A stretch of DNA of 35,741 nucleotides from UBA10649 sp964391765. GTDB taxonomy: Bacteria; Actinomycetota; Actinomycetes; S36-B12. The stretch spans positions 1-35,741 of the forward strand of contig CAYMNG010000012.1 in NCBI GenBank assembly GCA_964391765.1. Reading direction: 5' to 3'. Of the stretch, positions 7,588 through 16,025 are shown piece by piece. A model generated the notes under the pieces. The model worked only from the letters and a program-made list of their open reading frames with translations, had not been told where the DNA came from and made no database searches. The position numbers were made by a program, and so were the translations under genes. Each line of letters opens with the position of its first letter. Position 1 is the stretch's first letter.

Positions 7588-9305
7588 CGATTCTCACCGA
7601 CCGGGTCGCCCCGTCCGAGCCGGTTCCCCCCACCGTCCCGACGACGCCGGAGCGCAAGCTCGGGTCGGCGATCATCAGCTGGATCACCTCGACCGACCAC
7701 AAGGTCATCGGGTACATGTACCTCGCGCTCGCGACGTTCTGGTTCACCGCCGCCGGTCTGATGGCGTTGGTCATCCGGGCCGAGCTCACGGTCCCGGGTC
7801 TGCAGTTCGTCTCGCTGGAGCAGTACAACCAGTTGTTCACGATGCACGGCACGGTGATGCTGTTCCTGTTCGCCACGCCGCTGTTCGTCGCCTTCGGCAA
7901 CGTCATCATGCCGTTGCAGATCGGCGCGCCGGACGTCGCCTTCCCGCGCCTGAACATGCTCGGCTTCTGGCTGTTCTTGTTCGGCGGATTCGTGGCCGCC
8001 GCCGGGTTCTTGACCCCGGGTGGCGCCGCGGCCTTCGGCTGGTTCGCGTACGCGCCGCTGAGCAACGCGGTCTACTCGCCCGAGGTCGGTGGCTCACTGT
8101 GGCTGCTGGGCCTGGCGATGGGCGGTCTGGGCACGATCCTGGGCGCGGTCAACTTCATCACCACGATCTTCTGCATGCGGGCCCCGGGCATGACGATGTT
8201 CCGGATGCCGGTCTTCACGTGGGGCATCCTCGTGACCAGCGTCCTGGTCCTGATGTGCTTCCCGGTCCTCGCGGCCGCGCTGGTCATGCTGTTCATCGAC
8301 CGGCAGTACGGGGCCGTCGTCTTCGAGGCCGCCAACGGCGGGCCGATGCTGTGGCAACACCTGTTCTGGTTCTTCGGCCACCCCGAGGTCTACATCCTCG
8401 CGCTGCCGTTCTTCGGCATCGCTAGCGAGATCATCCCGGTGTTCTCCCGCAAGCCGATCTTCGGCTACAAGGGCCTGGTCATCGCGACGATGGCGATCGG
8501 GACGCTGTCGATGGCGGTCTGGGCGCACCACCTTTACGTGACCGGATCGGTCTACCTGCCGTACTTCGCGATCATGACGATGCTCATCGCGGTGCCCACC
8601 GGGGTCAAGTTCTTCAACTGGATCGGCACGATGTGGCGCGGCTCGGTGCAGTTCGACACCCCGATGCTGTGGGTCATGGGCTTCTTGATCACGTTCTTGT
8701 TCGGCGGCCTGACCGGGGTCATCATCGCCTCGCCGCCGCTGGACTTCCATGTGTCCGACACCGCGTTCATCGTCGCGCACTTCCACTACACGGTGTTCGG
8801 CACCGTCGTGTTCCTGTTCTTCGCCGGCCTGTACTTCTGGTGGCCGAAGATGACCGGGAAGCGACTGGACGAGCGGCTGGGCAAGATCCACTTCTGGCTG
8901 CTGTTCATCGGCTTCCAGACGACCTTCCTGGTCCAGCACTGGCTCGGCGTCCAGGGCTTCCCGCGCCGATACGGTGACTACCTGCCTTCTGACGGCTTCA
9001 CGACGTTGAACATCGTCTCCTCGATCGGAGCGGCGATCCTCGGCGTCTCGATGCTGTTCTTCTTCGCCAACGTGCTGAAGACCTGGCGGTCGGCGCCGAT
9101 GGTCGGGGTCGACGATCCGTGGGGTTGGGGCGCGTCACTGGAGTGGGCGACATCCTGCCCGCCGCCGCGGCACAACTTCGTCTCGCTGCCGCGGATCCGT
9201 TCCGAGCGACCGGCGTTCGACCTGCACCATCCGGAGTTGGCCGCCTACGGCGCACACCGGCCACCGACGAAGGCCGTCGACAGCGGCGAGGGGAGCCCGG
9301 CGTGA
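7584..9305 (+). CDS. ctaD: Cytochrome c oxidase subunit I (aa3-type)
   Basis: This 573-residue, 12-helix protein is the catalytic subunit that reduces O2 to water and pumps protons. Low-spin haem ligands are H88 (MHGTVM) and H401. The high-spin haem ligand is H399 (VAHFHYTVFG). CuB ligands are H266 with the cross-linked Y270 (FGHPEVYIL) and H315/H316 (WAHHLY). The motif NVIMPLQIGAPDVAFPRLN-type loop of A-type oxidases is present. The ATG at 7584 overlaps the ctaC stop (ATGA) and has a GAGAGGA ribosome-binding site inside ctaC. M. tuberculosis carries ctaD elsewhere, whereas here it is next to ctaC as in Streptomyces. Confidence 0.98.
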   Translation: MTILTDRVAPSEPVPPTVPTTPERKLGSAIISWITSTDHKVIGYMYLALATFWFTAAGLMALVIRAELTVPGLQFVSLEQYNQLFTMHGTVMLFLFATPLFVAFGNVIMPLQIGAPDVAFPRLNMLGFWLFLFGGFVAAAGFLTPGGAAAFGWFAYAPLSNAVYSPEVGGSLWLLGLAMGGLGTILGAVNFITTIFCMRAPGMTMFRMPVFTWGILVTSVLVLMCFPVLAAALVMLFIDRQYGAVVFEAANGGPMLWQHLFWFFGHPEVYILALPFFGIASEIIPVFSRKPIFGYKGLVIATMAIGTLSMAVWAHHLYVTGSVYLPYFAIMTMLIAVPTGVKFFNWIGTMWRGSVQFDTPMLWVMGFLITFLFGGLTGVIIASPPLDFHVSDTAFIVAHFHYTVFGTVVFLFFAGLYFWWPKMTGKRLDERLGKIHFWLLFIGFQTTFLVQHWLGVQGFPRRYGDYLPSDGFTTLNIVSSIGAAILGVSMLFFFANVLKTWRSAPMVGVDDPWGWGASLEWATSCPPPRHNFVSLPRIRSERPAFDLHHPELAAYGAHRPPTKAVDSGEGSPA

Positions 9306-9697
9306 AGCTCGAAGGTCGGCTGATGGTCCTGTCGACGATCTTCTTCCTCGGCAGCGCGATCATCTACTGGTACGTCGCCCGCGATCCGATCGGCACGACC
9401 GTGCTCGCCATGAGCGGCGGGCTGTCGTTCCTCATCGCGTTCTACGTGCTGTACACGGCCAAGCGGGTCTTCCCGCGGCCGGAGGACCGCCTGGACGCGG
9501 AGATCGAGGAGGCCGACCCCGAGTACGGGTTCTACAGCCCGCATTCGTGGTGGCCGCTCGCCGTCGGCTTCTCCGCCGCGGTGATCGCCGTGGGCCTGGT
9601 CTTCGCCACCTGGATCATCGTCCTCGGCGTCGCGCTCCTCGTGCTGGCCCTGATCGGCTGGCTGTTCGAGTACTACCGCGGCGACTTCGCGCACTGA
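9302..9697 (+). CDS. ctaF: Actinobacterial cytochrome c oxidase subunit IV
   Basis: This 131-residue membrane protein has four hydrophobic helices arranged as two hairpins (about 7-26, 30-52, 79-102, 104-125), separated by an acidic loop around DRLDAEIEEADPEYGFYSPHSWWP. This pattern and its position after ctaD identify CtaF, the small fourth subunit specific to actinobacterial aa3 oxidases. The GTG at 9302 overlaps the ctaD stop in a GTGA arrangement, so translation is coupled. The protein binds no metal; in cryo-EM structures of related complexes it packs against subunits I and III. Confidence 0.93.
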   Translation: MKLEGRLMVLSTIFFLGSAIIYWYVARDPIGTTVLAMSGGLSFLIAFYVLYTAKRVFPRPEDRLDAEIEEADPEYGFYSPHSWWPLAVGFSAAVIAVGLVFATWIIVLGVALLVLALIGWLFEYYRGDFAH

Positions 9698-9782
9698 CGC
9701 CGGCCCGGCCTGTCGCGTTTCGGCCGGGGGCTCGTGGTGGCTTACCATGGCCGGACTACCCGCTTCTGGTGAGGAGTCCGCT

Positions 9783-11159
9783 GTGCCGCTGCCCGCGCGT
9801 CGTCCCCTGACGGCGGTCGGCCTGATCGGCGGGCTGGGCGCGTGCGTGGCCGCCGTGAGCGCCTGCGCGCCGATGGCCGAGGCGCAGTTCGACACCGTCG
9901 TGCCGTCCGAACACTCGCAGGCGACGATCTCCGCGGCCCCGGCCGCCGGTCAGCGCGTGGACCCCGGCCAGCGAATCACCGTCACGGCGGCCGACGGGCA
10001 GCTGTCGCAGGTGGTGGTCACCGGACCGAAGGGCCCGCTGAAGGGGACGATCTCCCCGGACGGCACGACGTGGACCGCGACCCGCGAGTCGTTGGCGTTC
10101 GGCAAGACCTACACCGTCGAGGCGACCGCGATCGACCAGCGCGGCGTGCGGACGACGACGTCGAGTGCCTTCCGGACCCTGCAACCGGATGCCTTCGTCC
10201 GGGCGAGCGTCGACCCCGGTGCCGGTCGAACGGTGGGCGTGGGCATGCCGATCACCGTGCGCTTCGACCAGCCCGTCAAGGACCGCGAGGCGGTGGAGCG
10301 GGCGCTGGTCGTGTACACGCCGCAGCCGCTGTTGGGTGCGTGGTCGTGGACCAACGACACCGAGGTCCGCTTCCGCCCGAAGAAGTACTGGCCCGGCGAC
10401 ATCGACGTCACGGTCGCGGCGAACCTGAAGGGCGTGAAGGTCGCCAAGGGGGTGTTCGGCCGGGAGGACACGACGACGACGTTCCATGTGGGCGCGTCGA
10501 CGGTGATCAAGGTCGACGCGGCACGCCATGTGGCGAAGGTCATCCGGGACGGGGAGAAGGTGCGGTCGATCCCGGTCACGACCGGCAAGTCCGGCTTCGA
10601 GACCCGGTCGGGCAATCTCATCGTGCTGTCCAAGGAGCCGACCCGGATCATGGACGCGGCGACCGGCGGGAATCCCCGAATCGCCGCCCGGCTGGAAGCG
10701 GGAANNNNNNNNNNCGATCCGAGCGACCCGGAGTACTACCGGCTCGAGGTGCAGTACGCGATGCGGATCACCTACTCGGGGGAGTTCTTGCACGCGGCTC
10801 CGTGGTCCGTCGGGGCACAGGGGTTCGCCAACGTCAGCCACGGGTGCATCGGCATGAGCACCTCGAACGCGCAGTGGCTGTTCGACCAGGCGAAGATCGG
10901 CGACCCGGTCGAGGTGACCGGCACGAGCAACCCGCAGAACCTGGGCAACGGCGTCACCGTGTGGACGACGACGTGGGATCAGTGGCTGGCCGACTCCAGG
11001 ACCGGCCCGCAGCTGACCACCGCGGCCCAGTCACCGGTGTCGGAGCCGGCCGACCCGGCCAGCACCGGGACGCCGGCCAGCACCGGGACGCCGGCCAGCA
11101 CCGGGACGTCCGTCGCCGCGGCGACCGGCACCGTACCGAGCGCCGACGCGAGGAGCTGA
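9783..11159 (+). CDS. L,D-transpeptidase lipoprotein (LdtMt2-like), with assembly gap
   Basis: Nominally 458 residues. The GTG at 9783 is chosen for the GAGGAG site at 9771-9776. A hydrophobic signal ends in a lipobox VSAC (C28). Two Ig-like domains follow (about 45-150 and 150-250), then the YkuD catalytic domain with the SHGC motif (nominal C355) and an upstream His (FLHAAPWSVGAQGF). Such enzymes make 3-3 cross-links in peptidoglycan outside the membrane. Ten Ns at 10705-10714 interrupt the catalytic domain, so 3-4 residues or more are unknown. The reading frame is the same on both sides of the 10-N run. The tail is Pro/Ala/Ser/Thr-rich, partly encoded by three perfect 18-bp repeats. Confidence 0.92.
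   Translation: MPLPARRPLTAVGLIGGLGACVAAVSACAPMAEAQFDTVVPSEHSQATISAAPAAGQRVDPGQRITVTAADGQLSQVVVTGPKGPLKGTISPDGTTWTATRESLAFGKTYTVEATAIDQRGVRTTTSSAFRTLQPDAFVRASVDPGAGRTVGVGMPITVRFDQPVKDREAVERALVVYTPQPLLGAWSWTNDTEVRFRPKKYWPGDIDVTVAANLKGVKVAKGVFGREDTTTTFHVGASTVIKVDAARHVAKVIRDGEKVRSIPVTTGKSGFETRSGNLIVLSKEPTRIMDAATGGNPRIAARLEAGXXXXDPSDPEYYRLEVQYAMRITYSGEFLHAAPWSVGAQGFANVSHGCIGMSTSNAQWLFDQAKIGDPVEVTGTSNPQNLGNGVTVWTTTWDQWLADSRTGPQLTTAAQSPVSEPADPASTGTPASTGTPASTGTSVAAATGTVPSADARS
10705..10714. other. Assembly gap (10 N)
   Basis: A run of ten undetermined bases lies inside the L,D-transpeptidase catalytic domain. The round number suggests a placeholder gap; its true length is not known from the sequence. 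Confidence 0.99.
11055..11108 (+). repeat. Three perfect 18-bp tandem repeats in the ldt tail
   Basis: The unit CCGGCCAGCACCGGGACG occurs three times head to tail without mismatch and encodes PASTGT three times near the C-terminus of the L,D-transpeptidase. Eighteen is a multiple of three, so copy-number change would keep the frame. Confidence 0.95.
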
Positions 11160-11164
11160 GCACG

Positions 11165-11213
11165 AGATAAGCCTGATGGCCCCACCGTGCGGGTGGGGCC
11201 ATCAGGCTTATCT
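11165..11213. terminator. Bidirectional terminator hairpin, ldt / qcrB
   Basis: A perfect 22-bp inverted repeat (arms 11165-11186 and 11192-11213) with a 5-nt loop sits between the convergent ends of ldt (11159) and qcrB (11236). It lacks a clear T-tract, as is common in actinobacteria. It would fold on either transcript. Confidence 0.85.
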
Positions 11214-11235
11214 GGTCCGCGGTTCGATGTCCGGG

Positions 11236-12978
11236 TCAGTGCGGTGCGTGGTCCGAGCCCTCGACCTGCTCGCGGTTGGTCTCCGGCATCCCCGGGTGGT
11301 GGAGGACGCCGCCGTGGAAGTTGCGGATCTGGTCGGCGTCCTCGTAGTCGTGCAGCGGAGCCTCGAGCGCGGCCGAGTGCGCCGCGTGCTCCTGCCCGGC
11401 CGCGATCTCCTCCGCCGTCGGCAGCGCGATGTTGTCGGCGTAGAAGAACGAGCTGAGCTTGTGCCGGCGCAGCTGGCCCTTGTACGCCTTGTTGCGGACG
11501 CCGTCGGCGTCGGTGCGAGCGGGGACCGGCAGTACGTCGTGGTCGGTCTTCGAGGTGATGACCGCGAGCTCGGTCTGCGACAGCGGCTGATGGACCTCGA
11601 TGAACTCCCCGTGCGGCAGCCGCAGCACCCGACCGGACTCGTAGCCGTGCAGGAGCTTGTCCCGGTCGCGGCGTTGCAGGCCCAGGCACCAGCGCTTCGT
11701 CACGACGAACATGATCGGCGGCAGGACGAACAGCAGGACGCGCAGTGCCCAGGTGATGGAGTTGATCGACAGGTCGAACGCGATCGCGATGACGTCGTTC
11801 GCGCCGCCGACCCACAGCAGGCAGTAGAACGTGATCGACATGACGCCCAGACCCGTACGCACCGGGGCGTTGCGCGGGCGGTCGAGCAGATGGTGCTCGC
11901 GCTTGTCGCCGGTGACCCAGGCCTCGATGAACGGATAGAGGGCCAGCACGGTGAACAGAACCCCGGGCATGATCACCGCGGGGACGAAGATGTTCCACGA
12001 GATGGTGAACCCGAGGATCGTCGTCTCCCAGTTCGGCATGACACGAAGGGCGCCGTCGAGGAAGCCGATGTACCAGTCCGGCTGGGATCCGGCCGACACC
12101 TGATCGGGCGTGAACGGTCCGAAGATCCAGATCGGGTTGATCGTCACCAGGCCGCCGACGAGGGCGATGATGCCGAACACGACGAAGAAGAACCCGCCGG
12201 CCTTGGCCATGTAGATCGGCATCAGCGGGTAGCCGACCACGTTCTCGTTCGTTCGCGCGGGGCCGGGGAACTGGGTGTGCTTCTGGGTCCACACGAGCAT
12301 CAGGTGCACGGTGACCAGCGCGAGGATCAGGCCGGGGATGAGCAGGATGTGCACCGCGTACAGCCGGGAGATGAAGTCGGTTCCCGGGAACTCGCCGTTG
12401 AACAGCAAGAACGCCATCCACGTGCCGACGACCGGGATCGCCTGCATGATCCCGCGGGCGATCTGCAGGCCGGTGCCGGACAGCAGGTCGTCGGGCAGGG
12501 AGTAGCCGGAGAAGCCGGCGCCCATCGCGAGGGTGGTCAGCGCCACCCCGATGATCCAGTTGAACTCCCGCGGCTTGCGGAACGCGCCGGTGAAGAAGAC
12601 CCGGAACATGTGCACGGCCATCGCGAAGACGAACACCAGCGCCGACCAGTGGTGCATCTGACGCAGCAGCAGTCCGCCACGCACGTCGAAGGAGATGTTC
12701 AGCGCGGACGCGTACGCCTCGGACATCTGCACGCCGCGCAGTGGTACGTACGACCCGTCGTAGATGACCTCGACCATCGACGGCTTGAAGAACAAGGTGA
12801 GGAACACCCCGGTCAGCAGCACGACGATGAAGCTGTACAAGGTGATCTCGCCGAGCATGAACGACCAGTGTTCGGGGAACACCTTGCCGAACTGTCGGCC
12901 GAGGAATCGGTTGCTGCCCAGGCGCTGGTCGACGTAGGTCGCCGTCGCGCCCCCCGCGCGCTCGGTCGTGGAGGTCAT
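11236..12978 (-). CDS. qcrB: Cytochrome bc1 complex cytochrome b subunit
   Basis: This 580-residue membrane protein oxidises menaquinol and passes electrons through two b haems. Haem ligands are on two helices: H109 or H110 with H123, and H210 with H225. The quinol-site motif reads PDWY (300-303) rather than the PEWY of mitochondria; Asp variants are usual in actinobacteria. A long C-terminal extension of about 150 residues follows the last helix, as in actinobacterial QcrB. The ATG at 12978 overlaps the qcrA stop (ATGA), so translation is coupled. It is the last gene of ctaE-qcrCAB and is followed by a 22-bp hairpin. Confidence 0.97.
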   Translation of the reverse strand: MTSTTERAGGATATYVDQRLGSNRFLGRQFGKVFPEHWSFMLGEITLYSFIVVLLTGVFLTLFFKPSMVEVIYDGSYVPLRGVQMSEAYASALNISFDVRGGLLLRQMHHWSALVFVFAMAVHMFRVFFTGAFRKPREFNWIIGVALTTLAMGAGFSGYSLPDDLLSGTGLQIARGIMQAIPVVGTWMAFLLFNGEFPGTDFISRLYAVHILLIPGLILALVTVHLMLVWTQKHTQFPGPARTNENVVGYPLMPIYMAKAGGFFFVVFGIIALVGGLVTINPIWIFGPFTPDQVSAGSQPDWYIGFLDGALRVMPNWETTILGFTISWNIFVPAVIMPGVLFTVLALYPFIEAWVTGDKREHHLLDRPRNAPVRTGLGVMSITFYCLLWVGGANDVIAIAFDLSINSITWALRVLLFVLPPIMFVVTKRWCLGLQRRDRDKLLHGYESGRVLRLPHGEFIEVHQPLSQTELAVITSKTDHDVLPVPARTDADGVRNKAYKGQLRRHKLSSFFYADNIALPTAEEIAAGQEHAAHSAALEAPLHDYEDADQIRNFHGGVLHHPGMPETNREQVEGSDHAPH

Positions 12979-14018
12979 CGGTCGCGCTCCCAGAAGCTCG
13001 GGCCGACGGGCTCGGCAAAGTCGGACATGGCCACGAGGTACCCCTCGGAGTCGACGCCGATCGGCAACTGCGGCATTCGTCGGGCGGCCGGGCCGAACAC
13101 GACGTTGCCGCTGTCGGCGAGGTCGAAGGTGGACTGGTGGCACGGGCACAGCAGGTGGTGCGTGCGCTGCTCGTACAAGGCGATCGGGCAGCCGACGTGG
13201 GTGCAGATCTTCGAGTACGCGACGATGCCCTGGTAGTCCCAGCCCTCACCCTGCTGCGAGCGGATCTCACTGGGATCCATGCGCACGAGGATGATCGCCG
13301 ACTTGCCGCGCGCGTTCAGGCTGTGCTGGGCCTCCTCGACCTCCTGAAGGTCGGCCGGCACCGCGGAGACCAGCCCGCCGACCGGCAGGTCCTCGGGTCG
13401 GACGGGGGCGTAGATGCCGTCGGACACGATGCGCATGTCCTTGCGCCACAACGTGGTCGACAAGATCTCCGCGGGCGACTTGCCCTGCTCCTCGGGCGTG
13501 GGCACCCACAGGTCCCGCAGGAGGACGATCATGGGCAGCGGGAACAGCACGAGCGCGCCGATCATGCTGCGGCGGATCATGCGGAACCGCGCGAAGCCGG
13601 ACTCGGCCTTGCCACGCTCGTACTCCGCGACGGCCTCGTCGGTGTCGGCGGGGTCGGAGGCCATCTCGTGCCGCTGCTGCACGACCTCGACCTCGGGCAT
13701 GAGCTTCTTGGCCCACTGGATCGCCGCGGTGCCGACGAACAGGACGTCTAGGCCGAACGTCAGGCCGAGGGTGACCTGGCTGGCGTTGACCTCGCCCATG
13801 CCCGGCACGTAGATCGTCGTGTGCTTGTCGATGCCCACGTAGGCGACGACGAACGCGACGACGAAGACGATCGACAGCAAGAACATCGAGGTCACCTGGC
13901 GCTGTGCGCGCCGGGCGGCCTTGGGATCGGTGTCGGTCAGTCGTGGCCGATGCGGGACGTCGGCGACCTGGTTGCGCTCCGGTGCCGACGTCGTGTCGTG
14001 GGGGGAGATGTCTGTCAT
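12975..14018 (-). CDS. qcrA: Cytochrome bc1 complex Rieske iron-sulfur subunit
   Basis: This 347-residue protein carries electrons from QcrB to QcrC. It has three hydrophobic helices (about 43-63, 79-100, 150-168), as in actinobacterial QcrA, then the Rieske domain. The [2Fe-2S] ligands are C272 and H274 (CTHVGCP) and C291 and H294 (CPCHQSTFD), with C277-C293 as the stabilising disulfide. The usual CPCHGS reads CPCHQS. The ATG at 14018 is preferred because it overlaps the qcrC stop (ATGA); an in-frame ATG 7 codons upstream (14039) lies inside qcrC. It is translationally coupled on both sides. Confidence 0.97.
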   Translation of the reverse strand: MTDISPHDTTSAPERNQVADVPHRPRLTDTDPKAARRAQRQVTSMFLLSIVFVVAFVVAYVGIDKHTTIYVPGMGEVNASQVTLGLTFGLDVLFVGTAAIQWAKKLMPEVEVVQQRHEMASDPADTDEAVAEYERGKAESGFARFRMIRRSMIGALVLFPLPMIVLLRDLWVPTPEEQGKSPAEILSTTLWRKDMRIVSDGIYAPVRPEDLPVGGLVSAVPADLQEVEEAQHSLNARGKSAIILVRMDPSEIRSQQGEGWDYQGIVAYSKICTHVGCPIALYEQRTHHLLCPCHQSTFDLADSGNVVFGPAARRMPQLPIGVDSEGYLVAMSDFAEPVGPSFWERDR

Positions 14019-14806
14019 CGCGACTTGATTCCGATCCATACGGCGGCGGCGAGGAGGGCTCCGAACAGCGCGGTGGCCAAGAAGACGCCCTCGGTCACCG
14101 GACCGAACCGGCCGAGGTTCAACCCGCCCTGGTTCGGCAGGTCCTGCAGGGTCCGGACGTAGGCGATGATCGCCTGCTTGTCGTTCGTCGGGATCTGGGC
14201 GTCGCTGAACACCGGCATGCTCTGCGGCCCGGTCAGCATCGCCTCGTAGATCACCTGCGGGCTGGCGTTCATCAGGCTGGGCGCGTACTTCCCCTGTGTC
14301 AGCGCACCGCCCTCGCCGGCGGCCTGGTGGCACTGGGAGCAGTTGATCCGGAACAACTCGCCGCCGTACGCCGGATCGGCGTCGGTGTAGTCGATCTGCT
14401 CCGCGGTCGGGATGGCCGGGCCCGGGGCGAGGCTGGCCACGTAGGCGGCGAGCGCGGCGATGTCCTCGTCGGAGAACACGTTCGGCTTCGCCGGTGCCTG
14501 GGCTCCGGGGTTCGTCAACGGCATCCGGCCGGTGGACACCTGGAAGCTCACGGCGGCAGCGCCGACGCCGGCCAGGGTCGGGCCGCTCGCGGTGCCCTGC
14601 GCGTCCATCCCGTGGCAGGACGAGCAGGCTTCGAGGTACAGCTGCCGGCCCTTCTCGACCTGCGTCTGCGAGCCGTCGGTCAGGGCCGCCTGCGCCGGTT
14701 GGATCCCCGCCACGGCCGCGTATCCGGTGCCGACGACGGCGAGCGCGCCGATGAGCAGCGCCGACGCCACGTACGGGCTCCGGCGCTTCTTGGTCAAGGC
14801 CTTCAC
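14015..14806 (-). CDS. qcrC: Cytochrome bc1 complex di-haem cytochrome c subunit
   Basis: This 263-residue protein is the actinobacterial CcC subunit that feeds electrons directly to CtaC, replacing a soluble cytochrome c. An N-terminal hydrophobic signal/anchor (about 12-34) precedes two c-type haem motifs, CSSCH (61-65) and CSQCH (156-160). Probable axial methionines are M95 (GRMPL) and M197 (SMPVF). A C-terminal membrane helix (about 239-260) anchors it. The GTG at 14806 has a GAAAGGG ribosome-binding site about 12 bases upstream. The gene starts 35 nt after ctaE ends and overlaps qcrA. Confidence 0.96.
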   Translation of the reverse strand: MKALTKKRRSPYVASALLIGALAVVGTGYAAVAGIQPAQAALTDGSQTQVEKGRQLYLEACSSCHGMDAQGTASGPTLAGVGAAAVSFQVSTGRMPLTNPGAQAPAKPNVFSDEDIAALAAYVASLAPGPAIPTAEQIDYTDADPAYGGELFRINCSQCHQAAGEGGALTQGKYAPSLMNASPQVIYEAMLTGPQSMPVFSDAQIPTNDKQAIIAYVRTLQDLPNQGGLNLGRFGPVTEGVFLATALFGALLAAAVWIGIKSR

Positions 14807-14841
14807 GTGTTCGTGACCCTTTCGATCCCGGTTCGGTCGGA

Positions 14842-15447
14842 CTACTTCAGGACGTAGATCATGAAGAACAGCGCGATCCACACGACGTCGACGAAATGCC
14901 AGTAGTACGACGTGACGATCGCGCGGGTCGCCTGGTCGTGCGTGAATCGCTTGGCGACGAACGTGGTCGCCAGGACGAACAGGAAGGCGATCAGGCCGCC
15001 GGTCACGTGCAGCCCGTGGAATCCGGTCGTGAGGTAGAACGCCGATCCGTACGCGTTCGACGACAGCGTCAGGCCCTCGTGCACCAACGTGACGTACTCG
15101 GTGATCTGCCCGGCGATGAAGAACGAGCCCATGAGGAACGTGATGACGAACCAGCGCCGCAGGCCCTTGACGTCGCCGCGCTCGGCGGCGAACACGCCGA
15201 GCTGGCACGCGACGGAGGACAGCACGAGCACGGTGGTGTTCACGGTGGCGAACGGGATGTTCAGCAGCTGGGTCTCCTGCGCCCACAGATCGGGGTTGAC
15301 CGCGCGAAGGGTGAAGTACATCGCGAACAGCGCCGCGAAGAACATCAGCTCGCTGGCCAGCCAGACGATCGTGCCGACGGCGACCATGTTGGGCCGGTTG
15401 GCGGGGGCGTGCGAGTAGGCCGCAGGAATGGTCGTCGCGTTTGCCAC
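14842..15447 (-). CDS. ctaE: Cytochrome c oxidase subunit III
   Basis: This 201-residue protein has five membrane helices and is the short subunit III form found in actinobacteria. Landmarks are the WLASELMFFAALFAMYF helix, GQITEYVTL, the TGFHGLHVTGGL stretch and the C-terminal SYYWHFVDVVWIALF. It starts the minus-strand operon ctaE-qcrC-qcrA-qcrB, which completes the bc1-aa3 supercomplex with ctaCDF. The GTG at 15447 is preceded by CACACT six bases upstream and no ribosome-binding site, so a leaderless start is likely. Confidence 0.97.
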   Translation of the reverse strand: MANATTIPAAYSHAPANRPNMVAVGTIVWLASELMFFAALFAMYFTLRAVNPDLWAQETQLLNIPFATVNTTVLVLSSVACQLGVFAAERGDVKGLRRWFVITFLMGSFFIAGQITEYVTLVHEGLTLSSNAYGSAFYLTTGFHGLHVTGGLIAFLFVLATTFVAKRFTHDQATRAIVTSYYWHFVDVVWIALFFMIYVLK

Positions 15448-15453
15448 GGGGGG

Positions 15454-15459
15454 AGTGTG
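15454..15459 (-). promoter_or_regulatory. Putative -10 element of ctaE-qcrCAB
   Basis: On the minus strand CACACT ends 6 nt before the ctaE GTG. It is identical in sequence and distance to the element upstream of nadA. Confidence 0.4.
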
Positions 15460-15562
15460 GCAGATGGCGGCTTGAGATTCACCGAGACCCCCCGAACAGG
15501 ACGCAGTCGTTACCTTCGTCGACGTGCCGGCCGCGCGGCGTCGGCGTCGGTCGGCCGCGGGC

Positions 15563-15568
15563 TACAGT
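15563..15568 (+). promoter_or_regulatory. Putative -10 element of the receiver-domain gene
   Basis: TACAGT ends 7 nt before the GTG at 15576, a good TANNNT match; no ribosome-binding site lies between. Confidence 0.45.
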
Positions 15569-15575
15569 GTCGCCC

Positions 15576-16025
15576 GTGGCCCAGCACCGAAGTTCGTCGA
15601 ACACATCCACGGCTCGACCGGAGCCGGCGGCACGCGTCCTGGTGTACAGCGACGACCGCATCGTGCGGGCTGCCGTCCGGTCGGCCCTCGGCCGCCGCCC
15701 GGCCGCGGACCTGCCGGCGGTGGAGTACGTCGAGGTGGCCACCGAGCCGATGGTCGTTCGGACCGTCGACGCCGGCGGACTGGACCTGCTGATCCTCGAC
15801 GGCGAGGCGACCCCGGCCGGCGGACTGGGGATCTGCCGTCAACTCAAGGACGAGATCTACCAGTGCCCGCCGGTCGTCGCGCTCATCGGCCGACCCCAGG
15901 ACGCGTGGCTGGCGACCTGGTCGCGCGCCGACGCGGTCGTCTCGCACCCGATCGACCCGGTCCGCCTCGCCCAGACCGTGGCTGCCGTGCTCCGTGACCG
16001 ACTCGCCGTCGCCGCCGTCGGCTGA
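15576..16025 (+). CDS. Atypical receiver-domain (CheY-like) protein
   Basis: This 149-residue protein is a single receiver-like domain with no output domain. After a disordered 19-residue start it has the first strand VLVYSDDR with the acidic pair D26/D27, the presumed phospho-acceptor D75 in LLILDGEATP, and a last-strand motif VVSHPIDPVRL. The conserved Lys before the cis-Pro is replaced by H124. The Thr/Ser switch position also seems absent (ALIGRPQ). Signalling may therefore not follow the usual phosphorylation switch. It is directly upstream of trpD, whose longest start lies inside it. A regulatory link to tryptophan synthesis is only suggested by position. Confidence 0.75.
   Translation: MAQHRSSSNTSTARPEPAARVLVYSDDRIVRAAVRSALGRRPAADLPAVEYVEVATEPMVVRTVDAGGLDLLILDGEATPAGGLGICRQLKDEIYQCPPVVALIGRPQDAWLATWSRADAVVSHPIDPVRLAQTVAAVLRDRLAVAAVG

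Noticed and set aside
12079..12090. PDWY instead of PEWY in QcrB as an active-site defect
   Set aside because: Asp variants of this motif are usual in actinobacterial QcrB, so it is not a loss.
11176..13236. 686-codon plus-strand open frame opposite qcrB/qcrA
   Set aside because: Shadow of the cytochrome genes; low-complexity His/Arg/Asp/Glu composition and no family resemblance.
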